Notes: generated from the letters alone by a model not told the origin. Positions 1 to 11,965 are shown, counted from the first letter of the stretch. The stretch is DNA of 64,000 nucleotides from Atrina japonica (GCA_030159075.1 BROG01000072.1:1198001-1262000), one strand, 5' to 3'. Program-made: numbers and translations.

Positions 1-1787
1 GTTAAGTCTATATTTTGAAGGCTGATATTCAAATAATTCCATTAATCGCAAAAATAATGCTCTTGTTCAGATTTTGGGACAATGCATATGTGTGTATTAC
101 AATTGATTTTATTATTTTGATAGAAAAATGTCTACATTTGATGTTATGGTATACGGATGATGTCAAAAATTGTTTTCTCGACACTGAATTAAATATTTTA
201 CATTTGATCAGAACCGAATATCTTTATATTGTTGACAAATATAGGAGAAGACACATTTCTTCTTTGAGGTAAAAATGAAGAAGTGTCAGTAGATAATCGA
301 AATTCAAGTCTATTAGAATACAACAAATTAGATGTGTTAATGGTCTAAAAGACATTGTCATATGTCAAGGTCACAGCCACAATAAATATACATCTTTGAT
401 TGGTACTGGATGTGTCGGTTTTATTTTTATGTGGCATCTAAGAAACACCGACTAATATTGGGATTAGAATACCACACAATGAGGTGGTCTATATTTATAT
501 ATGAAGTGTTATTGTGATTCCCTAGGAATTTGTTTATTTCATTTTTCAAAATGTTTCCCCTCTTTTTCTGGCAACTTGAATAGTTTGAGATAAGCATATC
601 TAATCTTTTCAAATACCATATTTCAACTTACAAATATTAGAACACAAATCCGAAATGTGTAATGAAAGAAATGAATATTGTTTTATTAGTATTTTTAAAA
701 TATAAAGAATATAATGATTTAGATTCATGATCTCTGTATCTAAATATCGTTCATTTTTATTGGAGACTTATCTTTAAAAGAAGCTCATACAAAGTGACTG
801 TCGATTTTTATACATGAGAATTCTATGATCATTCATTGCTTTAAACATATTTAAATTTTGAACATGTGTATAATTAGTGTAATTCTCACTGATCATCCAT
901 TTTCGTAGCGGACGACTGTTTTTTTTAACCTTTTGTAGATTCTTTTCGTATCTTAAGCATGGATCTCATATTTTTAATTTATTTTTTTATCACTTTCCAT
1001 ATACATGTGCACATGGTATTTAATTTTATGACATGCATTACAAAGGAAATAAACAAACAAAAAAAAGACAATAATTGTTTATCTATACATTCATTCAGGA
1101 TAAATTGTCATGTTTAAAGATAATAAAAGTCACGAAATTTGCTTTGTGTGTTTGTGTCTATTATTATAATTTAGTATGCCCCCGAAATCAAACATCTGTC
1201 GTATGTAACTGAAGTTATTTTTACTATAGATGCTAGTAATATCAACTACACAAATGATGGTGACGACGATGATGATGACAACGACTACAAACACTAATAA
1301 TATATCTCGGGGATGAGAGTGGAAGTGGTAGTGATGATAATCCTATTCGTGCTCATCATCATGGAATTATTCCAACTATTTTTGTCGAGTGGAAAAATAA
1401 TTTTGTTGGATGTAATTAAATAATGTTCTGACCTCGTGCATGTAAAACCTGTTCTCCGAAATCTGGGACAACATTTTAAAAGCAAATAAAAGCCTATCTT
1501 CCTGTTGTATGCGTGCAATTGATCAATAAATATAACTTTTGATGACATTTCACAAATCAAAATTGTTATCATTTGCCTGACTCGTAAACGCTGTAGCAAC
1601 AGGTAAATTAATATCTCGTATTTGGAGTCTAATGTACAAAGTATCCGGACATTGATTTAGGCCACAAGTATATAAAATAACTACATATTTTCTCTAACTA
1701 AGAACACACATTTTAGAATATGTATTTTGGTGACACACATTTTAGAATCTGTGTTTTGGTGATTATTTTGTAGATGGATAATATCTG
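1..1787. other. No supported gene
   Basis: AT-rich sequence with only short open frames, many of them without an ATG, and no recognisable domain. A short run of ATG/GAC triplets lies near 1255-1295. Nothing else stands out. Confidence 0.5.
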
Positions 1788-1965
1788 TGACGAGGATTTA
1801 TTCCTCACTTATTTCAGTTGAATTTGACCGGTGAACACTCCTCCATGGCAATTGGATTTCAGGAGGTCCGTGTTTGTCTAATATTCACCATTTCTCCTGG
1901 ACATATTGAAGAATTTTACTTTGGTATCCTTGATTATTATATTATTTTTAAGAAGCCAATAAGTT
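1788..1965 (+). repeat. Diverged copy of the YIDD-RT element 3' tail (family R1)
   Basis: The order of short blocks matches the well-preserved copies elsewhere in this window: GTGACGAGGAT, then GACCGGT, CTCCATGGCA, a block ending AGGTCCGTGTTTGTC, TCCTGGACAT and TTTACTTTGGTATC. It is 5'-truncated and old. The small open frame crossing it is not a gene. Confidence 0.7.
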
Positions 1966-2852
1966 TTGGCGTATCTTATTTGTCTTATTTGACTTCATTT
2001 TTGTAAATATATACGTGTATCGTCTGTATCTGCTATGATTTGAACTTTTTACTGTGGTAATAAGGTTACTAGTCGGTGTGTTCCGTATAAGCCAGACACA
2101 ATAAATTTATTGTTTATGCATCTTTTCGTAGTAGTCGACTTGCCCAATATTTTACAATAAATGCCACTTTTTATCCATATTGGCCGAAATATCTGTCTAT
2201 TGAAAAGTTGAAAAAATTGTTATATGATGGGGAATATGTCATTTAAATCAAATTATGATACTGAAATTCATCAAGCGACTAATCGTATCTGAATGGTTGA
2301 TTACTTAATTTGTGCAAAAGACCATAATAAAGTGTTGTCGATAAAAAAATATATAAAAGTACATATACGCATCTTTGTAAAAAAAATACCACTGAGAACT
2401 TTATAAAGTTACCGACTTCTGACAACAATATATAAAAGACTAACTAACTGATAAAACGTCAGGGTTAAAACAAATAAAAAAATACTTGTGAAAAGTAAAT
2501 TTTAATGATAATTTCTAAATATCAATGAGATAGAATTTTTTTGGTTTTTGGGTTTTTTTTTTTTGAAATATTCTTTGTTCAAGAAGAATTTGTTGAAAAA
2601 TAGTATTCGGCCTGCTTTTATCAGTAAATAAGAATTAACTTTATCATCTTTGCTATTTACTGGAAGTTAATTGGCATGAGGCAGAGTACATCTTGTATTG
2701 CGTGGAACAAGGTAGCGTTTACTGAAACAACAGGTTACTCGAATGAAACCTATGGCGAAAACAAAAGAAATTAAACTGTATATTGAGGATTGTTTTAAAC
2801 ATGAAGTGTGAGTGATAAATAAATGGATAAATAATACATAATAAAAACAATT
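1966..2852. other. No supported gene
   Basis: AT-rich spacer with homopolymer runs. No coding or structural signal was seen up to the SINE target duplication at 2853. Confidence 0.4.
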
Positions 2853-2864
2853 GGCATCTACTAT

Positions 2865-3107
2865 TTTTTTTTTATTTGATTTTTTGTTTTACGCCATACT
2901 CAACAATCTTTCAGTCATATGATGGCGTCCAGTTTTTATTGGTGGGGGAGAAACCCCGGATACCCGGGTAAAGACCACCGACCTTCCGTAAGTAAACTGG
3001 CAAACTTTCCCACATAATTCGAAACGACCCTGCCGGAATTCGAACCAGAGGTGAGAGGCCTTGTGATTTAAAGCACAATGCTCTAACCACTCAGCCACGG
3101 AGCCCCC
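2865..3107 (-). mobile_element. tRNA-derived SINE, type A
   Basis: Read on the minus strand, the element opens with a tRNA-like head: an A-box-like TGGCTGAGTGGTTAGAG and a B-box-like GGTTCGAATTCC. It ends in a tail with CATATGACTGAAAGATTG and GAGTATGGCGTAAAAC, then an AT-rich 3' end. It is flanked by a perfect 12-bp target site duplication, GGCATCTACTAT, at 2853-2864 and 3108-3119, which fixes both borders. The tail matches that of the type B SINEs in this window although the tRNA heads differ. Such shared-tail SINEs are known in molluscs (MetaSINE-like); the exact family is not assigned. Confidence 0.9.
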
Positions 3108-3345
3108 GGCATCTACTATAGGTGTACCAAGGCAAAATGGCACATCCGGGTAGAGTGAAAAACCAAAACTATATCATCTACTTTCCAAAAATAGGTTGTA
3201 CAGGTAAAACATATTGCCTTGCACGGACTCCATGCAGTACTGAATCTCTAATGGCTTTTCATCCGTATTATGATTTGATTTAGACTCGTGTTTGTAAACA
3301 TGTGCCAATTTACCTTGGTAGACCTGTATCCTCTTAACCTATTGA
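3108..3345 (+). repeat. Dispersed repeat R6, copy 1
   Basis: Closely similar to 16125-16400. Shared blocks include CTTTCCAAAAATAGGTTGT, CATATTGCCTTGCACGGA, CCATGCA, TACTGAATCTCT and GACTCGTGTTTGTAAACATG. The type A SINE inserted at its left edge. Internal ACATGTGCCAA / TTGG..CACATG segments are inverted. No coding potential. Confidence 0.75.
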
Positions 3346-4095
3346 TATGTGTTGCCCAAAACGTGACACAATCAGACTGATCTGCCAACACGGCATGTTG
3401 ATTTCATTTGACTAACAAAACATTGTCGGGGATGGATCCGTATCGGAGGTTTGGCTCTTAAAATCGAGAATTCAGTGATTTATTTACTTACTTATCAATT
3501 TTTTTCCTGTGATGAAGTGAGGAAATGTACACGATTTTTTTTTTTCATTTCTGAATGGAAGAGCATACTGTCACAATGCCCAAATATGAGCCCCGGATCC
3601 TGCTCTTCGGTAGGCTGAGTATCGGTCTTATCCAAGAATAGCATGATTGCGAGTTTATGTTTGTCAGGACCCCTGAATTATACGATCTGTTATACTAGTA
3701 TTTGATATTATAAAACATGAACAGAAAGCGTAATGGTTTTATTTATGTTTTCGCTCGACAGACATACTGTACCGTATGCATGTTAGCAGTGTCGTTGAAA
3801 GTAGTTCCTTCTGCTTTGTAATGTCAAGGGGCACGTGACGTAGCAATACCAGTTATACGGGAGCAAAGCAGGTTACACAGATTAAACTTGCTTTGCTCTA
3901 TCCAACCAGCGATCAGTATTTATATGATATTAAATTATACAGATTCATAAATATGATCATGGCAAATACACTCCTTTATCGAAGAGAAATTATGGTTTGA
4001 AAATTATTGACGTTGTACCCCAGTTAAAAGTCAATGAATGAAATTTGTCAAAGAAATAAGTACTGTTAGAACTTACGTAATTGGCTACTTCAGGT
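3346..4095. other. No supported gene; small inverted repeat
   Basis: AT-rich. A 12-bp inverted repeat (GAGCAAAGCAGG / CTTGCTTTGCTC) lies at about 3861-3900. No coding signal until the Gypsy relic. Confidence 0.4.
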
Positions 4096-4114
4096 TTGTC
4101 ATTAAAGGCCATGT

Positions 4115-4158
4115 GACACACACACACACACACACAGACATACACATACACACACATG
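4115..4158. repeat. (CA)n microsatellite, interrupted
   Basis: Dinucleotide run with CAGACATACA interruptions. It sits in the low-constraint linker upstream of the Gypsy integrase relic, and some following codons resemble the linker before the integrase zinc finger. Confidence 0.85.
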
Positions 4159-4159
4159 A

Positions 4160-5400
4160 CATGAATCAATGTGATGATACTTCAACTTCTCAGTCACTAG
4201 ATAGAGATGTTTTATCTGACACATCTCATTGCAATATTTTAGAAAATGCATGTGATAATGTGTCAACATACCAACTTGTTGAGGCACAGCACAGGAACCC
4301 TCAGATTTCTGCTCTATTTCCCTTGGTATCAGATCAGAAACTGTGGTCTGTTATTTCTTAAAGGATGATATTCTTATGAGAAAGTAGAGACTCCCATTGT
4401 TTACCAGATAATCGTGCCTGACCCCTATCGTGCCGATATTTTAAGTATGGCACATGAAACTCCCCTATCTGGACATTTAGGAATAAGGAAGACCACTGAA
4501 AAAATACTAGAGCATTTTATTGGCCAGGTATTTGGAAGGATGTACAAAACTTTTGTAATTCCTGTCATGCATGCCAAATGGTAGGATAACCTAATCAAAC
4601 TATCTTAAAGCCCAACTACATCCTATTCCAGCCTTTGAAGAACATTTTAGCCATGTGCTTGTAGATTGTGTAGGGCCACTCCCTGACACAAAACCAATAT
4701 TTGCTCACAATTATGTGTGCGTAAACTAGATTCCAGAAGCTCTCTCGCTGAGGAATATTCAATCAAAAACCATAGTTAAAGCTTTGATCAAGTTTCTCAC
4801 CATGGTAGGTTTGCCCAAGTCAATTCAAAGTGACCAAGGTTCAAATTTTATGTCAAGACTTTTTCAAGAAGTAATGCATGAATTGAACATTACACAATTC
4901 AGATCTACTGACTATCATCATGGGAGTAAGGGAGCACTTGAAAGATTTCATCCGACTCTCAAAAATATGATTAGAACATATTGTTTTGGATAAAAAAGGG
5001 ATTGGGATTAGGACATTCACTTTTATTTGCTGCTAGAGAGTCAGTTCACTAATCACTTGGTTTCAGTCCATTTGAACTTGTTTTGGACATCAAGTTCGAG
5101 GTCCATCTGACAAAGATTTTCGTAACAGATTGCATAATGTGAAATAGCCAAACAGAACCTTGAACAAGCTCAATCAAGAAAGTAAGGTATGATATAAAAG
5201 TCTAGAGAAAGTTTGAACCAGGTCAAAAAGCTTTAGCCTTTTAATCAGTATCAAATAACCCTCTACATATAAGGTACTGTGGACCTTATGTCATTGATAA
5301 GAAATTGAATGACTTAAATTATGTGCTGTTCACGTTTGATAGGCGTAAAAAGACGCAATTTTGTCATGTAAACATGATAAAACCTTATATAGACAGAAAT
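4160..5400 (+). pseudogene. Gypsy (Ty3-like) retrotransposon integrase, decayed
   Basis: Remains of a pol integrase. A linker is followed by an HHCC zinc-binding region at about 4440-4590 (HETPLSGHLGIRKTTEKIL, then CHACQM), which needs a frame change after the GHLGI block. The catalytic core lies at about 4640-4990, with the second Asp in SDQGSNF (4832-4834) and Glu in GALERFH (4940-4942), separated by 35 residues: the DX35E spacing of retroelement integrases. A C-terminal part at about 5200-5400 contains GPYVIDKKLND and a DRRKKTQFCHVNMIKPY block typical of Ty3-like integrase tails. Several stops and frameshifts make it non-functional. No LTRs were identified. Confidence 0.85.
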
Positions 5401-5840
5401 CACGCTGGTGTTGTCAGTTCAGTTACATGTAGTACGGAGACAATTCGTAAGCTGTTTTTCCGCTTCAGGGAAGCCAAATTGACTATTTATCACACTAAAT
5501 GTGACTTTGGATGTAGAACTGTAACGTATTTGGGACAATGGTGCAAAAATCAGTGTGATTTCAAAATTTCCTAAACTTGAAACAAAGAAACAGCTGATGC
5601 GTTTTTTCAGGAATAACTGGGTTTTATAGAAAATTTTGTTAAAACTTTTCTTCCGTTTCGAGTCCTTTAACTCAGTTGTTGGGTAAAAACTCAAAATTCA
5701 ATTGGACAGACGAATGTCAGAATGCATTGGACAAATAAAAAGCTTTACTTAAAATGCACCTGTTTTGATAGCACCAAATTTTCAATCGCAATTCAAGATT
5801 CTTTCTGGTTCGGTTCATTATATCTTATCATGAAAACATT
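5401..5840 (+). pseudogene. Gypsy reverse transcriptase end and RNase H start, out of normal order
   Basis: Directly after the integrase tail, in the same open frame, comes RT-like sequence: LFFRFREAKLTIYHTKCDFG, VTYLGQ, then in other frames FPKLETKKQLMRF, GFYRKFC, SPLTQLLGKNSKFNWTDECQ, LIAPNFQSQFKI and SGSVHY. This is the RT palm/thumb end and the beginning of RNase H, which precede integrase in a normal Gypsy pol. The element is therefore permuted or is a fusion of two copies. It is broken by frameshifts. Confidence 0.8.
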
Positions 5841-5894
5841 AAAAGGTAAAAGTAGCCATTTATGTAATACAATGTACTCATAATTGATACGATA

Positions 5895-6345
5895 GTTGAA
5901 TATGTCATCCATGATTCGATATGCTAGATGTGTTCAACATATGAACATTTGATATACACAGGTAAACTACTCATTGACAAATTATTGACACAAGGATATC
6001 GAAAACCGCGTTTGATGTCAACGTTCCGCAAATTTTATGGTCGGAAAAATAATCTTGTTTGCAATTACTCTGTTTCACTCAGTGAAAGGTTGAGTTACCT
6101 GTGCGATGGCGGTTGTCGCGATATCTGTGCCAATTATGATTCGTTCCTCACGTATTTCATTTTAATTTGACTGTGGACTCAATGCAGATATGACCGGTCG
6201 ACAGTGGATGCTTACTCCTTCATGGCACCTGATCCACCTCTTGATTTCCAGAGGTCCGTGTTTGTAAATTTGTTACCAGATTTGTACCTATATCCTGGAC
6301 AGCCTAATGATTTATACTTTGGTATCTGAGATATTTTATATATAA
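5895..6345 (+). mobile_element. R1 copy: end of YIDD-type RT frame plus 3' tail
   Basis: The open stretch matches the C-terminus of the RT relic at 24.2-24.9 kb: MIRYAR, then YTGKLLIDKLLTQGYRKPR, LMSTFRKFYGR and VSLSE. It is followed by the R1 3' tail (GACCGGTCGACAG, TCCAGAGGTCCGTGTTTG, TATCCTGGACA, TATACTTTGGTATCTGAG). One in-frame stop interrupts the RT part near 5948. This copy shows that the widespread R1 repeat is the 3' end of a retroelement. Confidence 0.8.
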
Positions 6346-7240
6346 ATAGGGCTCACTCTGGACCTGGAAATCCATGACCATTCAGAAGGCCCGGTTTACC
6401 ATGGACAACAACAAAACCAATACCATTGAAATTGCAATCCCTTGATACCCATAAATTCCAAATGTCATAAAAATCGGACATTTAAATTCTCACCAATCAG
6501 AAGCCTCAGTTTACTACAGATGACAAAGATATTCATACCATTGAAATCACAATCCCTCGAAACCCATAAATTCTAAATTTAATCAAAATCAGACAATGTT
6601 TAATTTCAAATCAGAAGCCTCGGTTTGGCACAGATTGCAACGAAACTCACACAATTCAATTTGCAATCCCTTGATACCTATAAATTCCAAATTTCATCAA
6701 AATCATACAATTTTGAAATTTTGACCAATGAAAAGCCTCGGTTTGCCATAGACAACCAAGAAACCCATACAATTAAAATAGCAATTCCTTGATACTTACA
6801 AATTCAAAATTTCATCAAAATCGGGCAATGTCAGAAGCCTCAGTTTGCCATAAACGGCAATGAAACCCATGCGATTGAAAACGCAATCCTTTCATACTTA
6901 TGAATTCCAAATTTCATCAAAATCAGACAATTTTGAAATTTCGACCAATCAGAAGCCTTGCTTTTTCGGGAAACGGACAGTCAGATACATTTCAAGTGAC
7001 CCTGTGTAATATCCATGAGAAGTGTGGTAAGGATCGTTCAAGTGGTTCTTAACATATTCACGTTTAAAAGCTTGACCAATCAGAAGCCACATTTTGCTCA
7101 TGTGACTTTTTCTCGGAAAACGAAAGGTCTGGTACACTACATCTCACCCTCAGTAATATCCCTGTGAAGTTTGGTAAGGATTGATTGCGCTGTTTAGGAG
7201 CAAAGTGTCGGACAAGTTCGCGGAAGAAGAAGAAGAAAGC
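6346..7240. repeat. Degenerate tandem array, about 117-bp period
   Basis: At least five diverged units. Each carries blocks like CCAATCAGAAGCCTCGGTTT, GACAA..AAACCCATAC, GCAATCCCTTGATACC, AAATTCCAAATTTCATCAAA and TCAGACAATTTTGAAATTT. The last two units (from about 6940) change to a different 3' part with TCATGTGACTTTTTCTCGG, and the array ends in a GAA-rich tract (AGAAGAAGAAGAAAGCC) near 7210-7240. The minus-strand frames inside are repeat-derived. Confidence 0.75.
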
Positions 7241-7494
7241 CAGAAGAAGCCAGAAAATTAGCCAAATAGTTTATTTTAGCCTATCTACATTAGCCAATGA
7301 CAGAGCAGGCCCTGTTTACCAAATACAATGACAAAAGTAATAACCCAAGTAAAGGTTGCTTTCGATAAGCTTTTAATCATTGGCATTTGCAATTAGCCAC
7401 CCATATAACAACAATGTAACATAATACATAACAAAAACTGATGCATAAAGCGAACTTATAGTATTGTAAACTTCAAAATACAATTAAATAAAGT
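7241..7494. other. Spacer downstream of GPCR 1
   Basis: This is the 3' side of the minus-strand GPCR gene and would hold its 3' UTR. On the minus strand a TTTATTT-rich tract near 7480 could serve polyadenylation, but no clean AATAAA was fixed. Confidence 0.3.
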
Positions 7495-8415
7495 TCATAT
7501 TGCATTAGAAGAGCGATTTCGTAAAGAACTGAAAACTACATGCCGTGCCTGTTTACAGAATACAAAGTATAAAATCGGGTTTATTGCATGATCCAAGAAT
7601 ATACATATATGACCAAAATCATATATCAACTGTTTATCCATAATGTCGATTTCATCCAATGCTGAGACCATACCTAATATACAAATAATTGTCATGGGAA
7701 CCAGACTAAGAATGGTCAATGTCAGAATTAGTACAACAATTACCGACATCTTCCTCTTCAGCAAACCTGTTTTGATGAACATTTTTTTCATCTTTTGAAG
7801 TTTATGTAAATGCATTATAGCAACTGAGAGCAGTATGGCAATTAATAAGTAAAATATCACAGTTGAATCTATAAAAAGACTTATCCTTATTGCCTTTTCA
7901 CTTCCATCGTTCCAGAAGACCATGATCTTTACTCCGTATCCGATTCCAAGTAATATGCTTATGATCCAAACCAAGAATGACGCATTGAGAATGTGTTTAG
8001 AGGTTACCATAGAACGACATTTTAGAGGATGTACTGTCGCGAAGTACCGCAAAAACGCCAATATCAAAATATGTACATACGATGAATGGAATGTGATAAA
8101 CGCCGGGATAGATATAAAAGCACTGAAATTCCCAGAGGTATTAAAAAAGAAATGTCTGTATTTGATGAATCGAAATATTACAGCCGTGAAATCGGCAACG
8201 TTTAAGCAGGCTATCACTGTGAAAGTTGGCGTGTGCAGGCAGGAACTTCGTAATATCGTTGTGAATGAGACTAAATTTCCAACTAAACCGATGATGGCGA
8301 GAACAGCTCCGGTGTAAGTCATAACAGCGAAGCTTGGAATATGCTCAAACTCCTCTCGGGCTGACGATATGAATACATTGCGAATGGAAAGGGTAAATAA
8401 CGTTGAATTGTTCAT
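7495..8415 (-). CDS. Rhodopsin-class G protein-coupled receptor (GPCR 1)
   Basis: Intact single-exon frame of 306 residues from an ATG at 8413-8415. An in-frame ATG 22 codons upstream (8479-8481) is possible, but the downstream start gives a typical short N-terminus with an NNST glycosylation site. Seven hydrophobic segments are present: TM1 with GLVGNLV, TM2 with CLNVADF (the Asp of LxxxD), TM3 ending FLRYFATVHPLK, TM4, TM5, TM6 and TM7 with the NPILY form of NPxxY, then a short basic C-tail (KQARHVV). The Arg of the DRY motif is kept but the acid before it is Leu, and no cysteine lies 25 residues before it. A plasma-membrane receptor is expected; the ligand is unknown, with small peptide or chemosensory signals both possible. 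It is related to the receptor at 34.3-35.2 kb, sharing the HTPT/HSPT, FHSS/LHSS and VHP blocks. Confidence 0.9.
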   Translation of the reverse strand: MNNSTLFTLSIRNVFISSAREEFEHIPSFAVMTYTGAVLAIIGLVGNLVSFTTILRSSCLHTPTFTVIACLNVADFTAVIFRFIKYRHFFFNTSGNFSAFISIPAFITFHSSYVHILILAFLRYFATVHPLKCRSMVTSKHILNASFLVWIISILLGIGYGVKIMVFWNDGSEKAIRISLFIDSTVIFYLLIAILLSVAIMHLHKLQKMKKMFIKTGLLKRKMSVIVVLILTLTILSLVPMTIICILGMVSALDEIDIMDKQLIYDFGHICIFLDHAINPILYFVFCKQARHVVFSSLRNRSSNAI

Positions 8416-8626
8416 CCTGAAAAGTTTATAAAATAAATTTTGATTAAATAGCGTCCAGTTATAATCCTTTGTGCTGAACATAAACACTAGACTTAATATG
8501 ACCGAGTTTTGAAATATCTTTTTCACTGGATGTTGTTTCTTTTGATAAACTTAGTATGACTAAGATGAAAATAGCCTTACATGCGCCTACAGAATTACAG
8601 AGCAGGACAAAACTATTCGGTAACTT

Positions 8627-8629
<3 letters not shown>

Positions 8630-8716
<87 letters not shown>
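8630..8716. repeat. (CA)n microsatellite
   Basis: Uninterrupted CA run upstream of GPCR 1. The HTHT and CVCV reading frames across it are not genes. Confidence 0.98.
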
Positions 8717-8718
<2 letters not shown>

Positions 8719-9446
8719 GTATTATATTCATCGAAAACGTGACCAACTACTTATAGTCATAGCATAAAGTTATTTTTCATTATCTGAGAAACATTGCTAC
8801 TACCGGAGAACTATGTTGTCTTCGGACAACACTTGTTTATATATATTTATATAATGTATAGAAAGCTGTTTAGAGCAAATGGACAAACGTTAAGTCATTG
8901 TGTATTTATAAGGTTACTACGGTAAAATTCCTAGTGTATCATTCTGCCTTTCATCATGAATGTATGTTTTCAAGTTATTGCGATCATTCAATGTGTTTTT
9001 CATTGACACTAGGCAAATGTCTGCAGAAATAGTAAACAACACGATGGATAGACTAACTCACTTGCATTAAGTCCATACATGAGCTATAATATATAACTTG
9101 TAGGCCCGACAAAGCTTGAGCGTAAAAACAAATAAGCTATTTATTTGAAATGTTTACATGATGAACTGATGTACCTATGTGCAGAATAAGTATATTGGGT
9201 TTTATCTATTTCATATCTATTCTGCATAAGTAACTTATCTAGTAACATGGTATTTGCTAACAACATAACTTTATGATAAAAATACAAATATTCACCAACT
9301 TAAACCCTTCATTTTTGGACATAGTCTGTACGATAAGGTTCATTGTCTTTGGCTAATTGCAGGTGAAAGGACTACATGTACAGGGAGAAAAACATTGTAG
9401 ATGTCTCACTGGATTATACTGACGTCAGCTCAAGTAATCTGACTCA

Positions 9447-9447
<1 letters not shown>
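8717..9447. other. No supported gene; 5' side of GPCR 1
   Basis: AT-rich. Any GPCR 1 promoter or 5' UTR exon would be here or in the CA tract, but none could be pinned down. Confidence 0.3.

Positions 9448-9539
<92 letters not shown>
9448..9539. repeat. (TA)n microsatellite
   Basis: TA run with one phase break (ATTAT near 9481). Confidence 0.98.
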
Positions 9540-9541
<2 letters not shown>

Positions 9542-9674
9542 GAATAAAAAGAACTTTAGTGTAGTAATTTAATTTATAGATTCATGTACAGAATATTATG
9601 TTACATTATGTATATCATTATTTATTATATTGCATTGTCTCTCAATTCAAACATCAAATCACGGATTATATCCA

Positions 9675-10560
9675 TTATGGTTGATACAAACAGCAACTGA
9701 AGGTGAGGAGGTTACAAAAAAGTTTCACAAGTTTAATAGCGTGTACGATCACCATGTGCACCGATGTATTTTTAAACCTACGACTAATTGAACGAATCGG
9801 GTTATGCAGAAATGCCTGGAGAATGTTCCGCCATATGCGCAATAAAGAACGACGCAAAGCGTCCAACATAGCAGATGGGTTTGGCTCTTAACGTAGACGT
9901 CGTTCCATTTTATCCCAAACATGTTCTATAGGCGATACATTCAGTGACATCGCAGGCCAGGGTAGCACATTCACGTGTTGATGCTGTAGATAGTCACAAA
10001 CAATGCGTGCGGTGTGTGTTCGTGCCTTGTCCCGTCGCAGAATGACGTTACGCTGCTGTTGTGAATGAATTGAATGACGTGCTAGCATACAATCACGTCA
10101 CGACAACGTACGCCGATTAAATTGCCCCCCCCCCCATTATCACCAAGGAGGTCCTTCCATGTGTTGTAATTCCACCCCAAACCATAACGCTCCCTCCGCC
10201 GAAATGGCAGGCATCAATGTAACGTTCTCCGGCGATAAGCCCTGACACGACCGTCACTGCGCTGTCAATATTAAATCTCGACTCGTCAGAACTTCCAACC
10301 AATCTACGTTATTGAAACGACAATGCTCCCTACACCTAACCTCGCAACACGGTGACGCCATAGCAGAACAGTACGGATAGCGGGACGTCTGTACGGTACG
10401 ATGACTTATCCGTCGATGCTCAGGAATGCTTCTAGCGGTCAAAGAGGCCGATTGGAATCAATTACACAAATACGACGTCCGTATATACGTATCCCGCCGA
10501 CACGACGTCACACGCGAGTGTCCTGATCATGGGCGGTCCCGAACGGTGCCAGTTTCTTGA
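9675..10560 (-). pseudogene. Tc1-like transposase, decayed
   Basis: Reading leftwards from about 10560: an N-terminal helix-turn-helix remnant (IPEHRRISHRTV at about 10420), the first catalytic Asp in SSDESRF (10285-10287), FGGGSVMVWGGI and GRTSLV, then in another frame RRDKARTHTARIVCDYLQ with the second Asp at 10029-10031, LPWPAMSLNVSPIEHVWD with the Glu exactly 34 residues later, and a C-terminal tail near 9675-9870. D..D34E places it with Tc1 elements of the IS630-Tc1-mariner superfamily. A poly-C tract at about 10124-10136 lies at a frame break and several stops interrupt it. Terminal inverted repeats were not found. Confidence 0.88.
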
Positions 10561-10978
10561 TATCGTCTCTATTAAGCATTTGAAGTGTTAATCTGAACTA
10601 CAAATTCGCCTTTCCACATTGTTTCAAGACATAACAGCCTCCAGCATCCCAATAGCAGGCAAACGACCATTTTCAATCATGCAAGCATCTCTCAATCATA
10701 ATATTATTCCATAAAACAATGTTTTTCATTTTTAGTACATTGAATACTGTCAATGAATGCAAGAAATTCTAATCAATTACTAACCACGTGTCGCATAGGC
10801 TCGAAATGCCAGAAAAAAGTTGTTGTGGCCATCAAGTCAAATTAAACGCGATATTTAACAAATTGAGTATTCAAACACGCGTTTAGTATATTAAGATATG
10901 CTTTTAAGAATGAAGAGTGATCAAAGAATACTTTTTATGTTTTATGTAACTTTTAAGTGGGCACAGTCGCTTTTTTCG

Positions 10979-10980
<2 letters not shown>
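10561..10980. other. No supported gene
   Basis: Flank of the Tc1 relic. No matching terminal repeat or coding frame seen. Confidence 0.35.
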
Positions 10981-11062
<82 letters not shown>

Positions 11063-11064
11063 CA
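10981..11064. repeat. (TA)n microsatellite
   Basis: Long TA run ending TATTTATATATAC. Confidence 0.97.
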
Positions 11065-11516
<452 letters not shown>

Positions 11517-11589
11517 GCTATTGTGGCAACCTAAATGCCATACTTAAAGTGGTCTAAGTGAGGTGAGGTGGTCTTTTAAGTGAGGGTTT

Positions 11590-11759
<170 letters not shown>

Positions 11760-11919
11760 ACGTTAGATCTGGTATGAAATGTTGTCTCCACACATGTGTT
11801 GGTTTTTCTTTTTGAGACTTTATATCGTATATACTAAAGATCAAATACAATAACTTGTATGTCGATACCACATAGTGCATGTATATAAGATATTATAAAC
11901 ATACTACCAAAGTTACAAT

Positions 11920-11965
11920 GCTCAAGACGATATCGTTTCTGTCAATTAGACTTCGTCAGTTGAGC
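11920..11965 (-). ncRNA. Hammerhead ribozyme, type I (best copy)
   Basis: Minus strand, 5' to 3': stem I strand GCTCAA, core CTGACGA (CUGANGA), stem II GTC / loop TAATT / GAC, GAAAC, a short self-complementary stem III (ACGA-TA-TCGT), cleavage triplet GTC, and the returning stem I strand TTGAGC, a perfect 6-bp partner. All invariant core bases (C3 U4 G5 A6, G8 A9, G12 A13 A14, A15.1-U16.1, C17) are present. Stem I is open and stems II and III are closed, hence type I. One weak point is that the base of stem II is A opposite A instead of the usual G-C. Predicted cleavage lies between 11926 and 11925. Confidence 0.78.

Noticed and set aside
2889..3143. 84-residue minus-strand frame
   Set aside because: It lies entirely on the type A SINE and its flank; the apparent protein is the tRNA head and tail translated.
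7922..8317. 131-residue plus-strand frame
   Set aside because: Antisense shadow of GPCR 1, whose seven-helix pattern is unambiguous.
8459..8756. Poly-His-Thr or Cys-Val proteins over microsatellites
   Set aside because: Translation of (CA)n; the same applies at 15.8, 17.7, 11.0, 11.7 and 49.5 kb.
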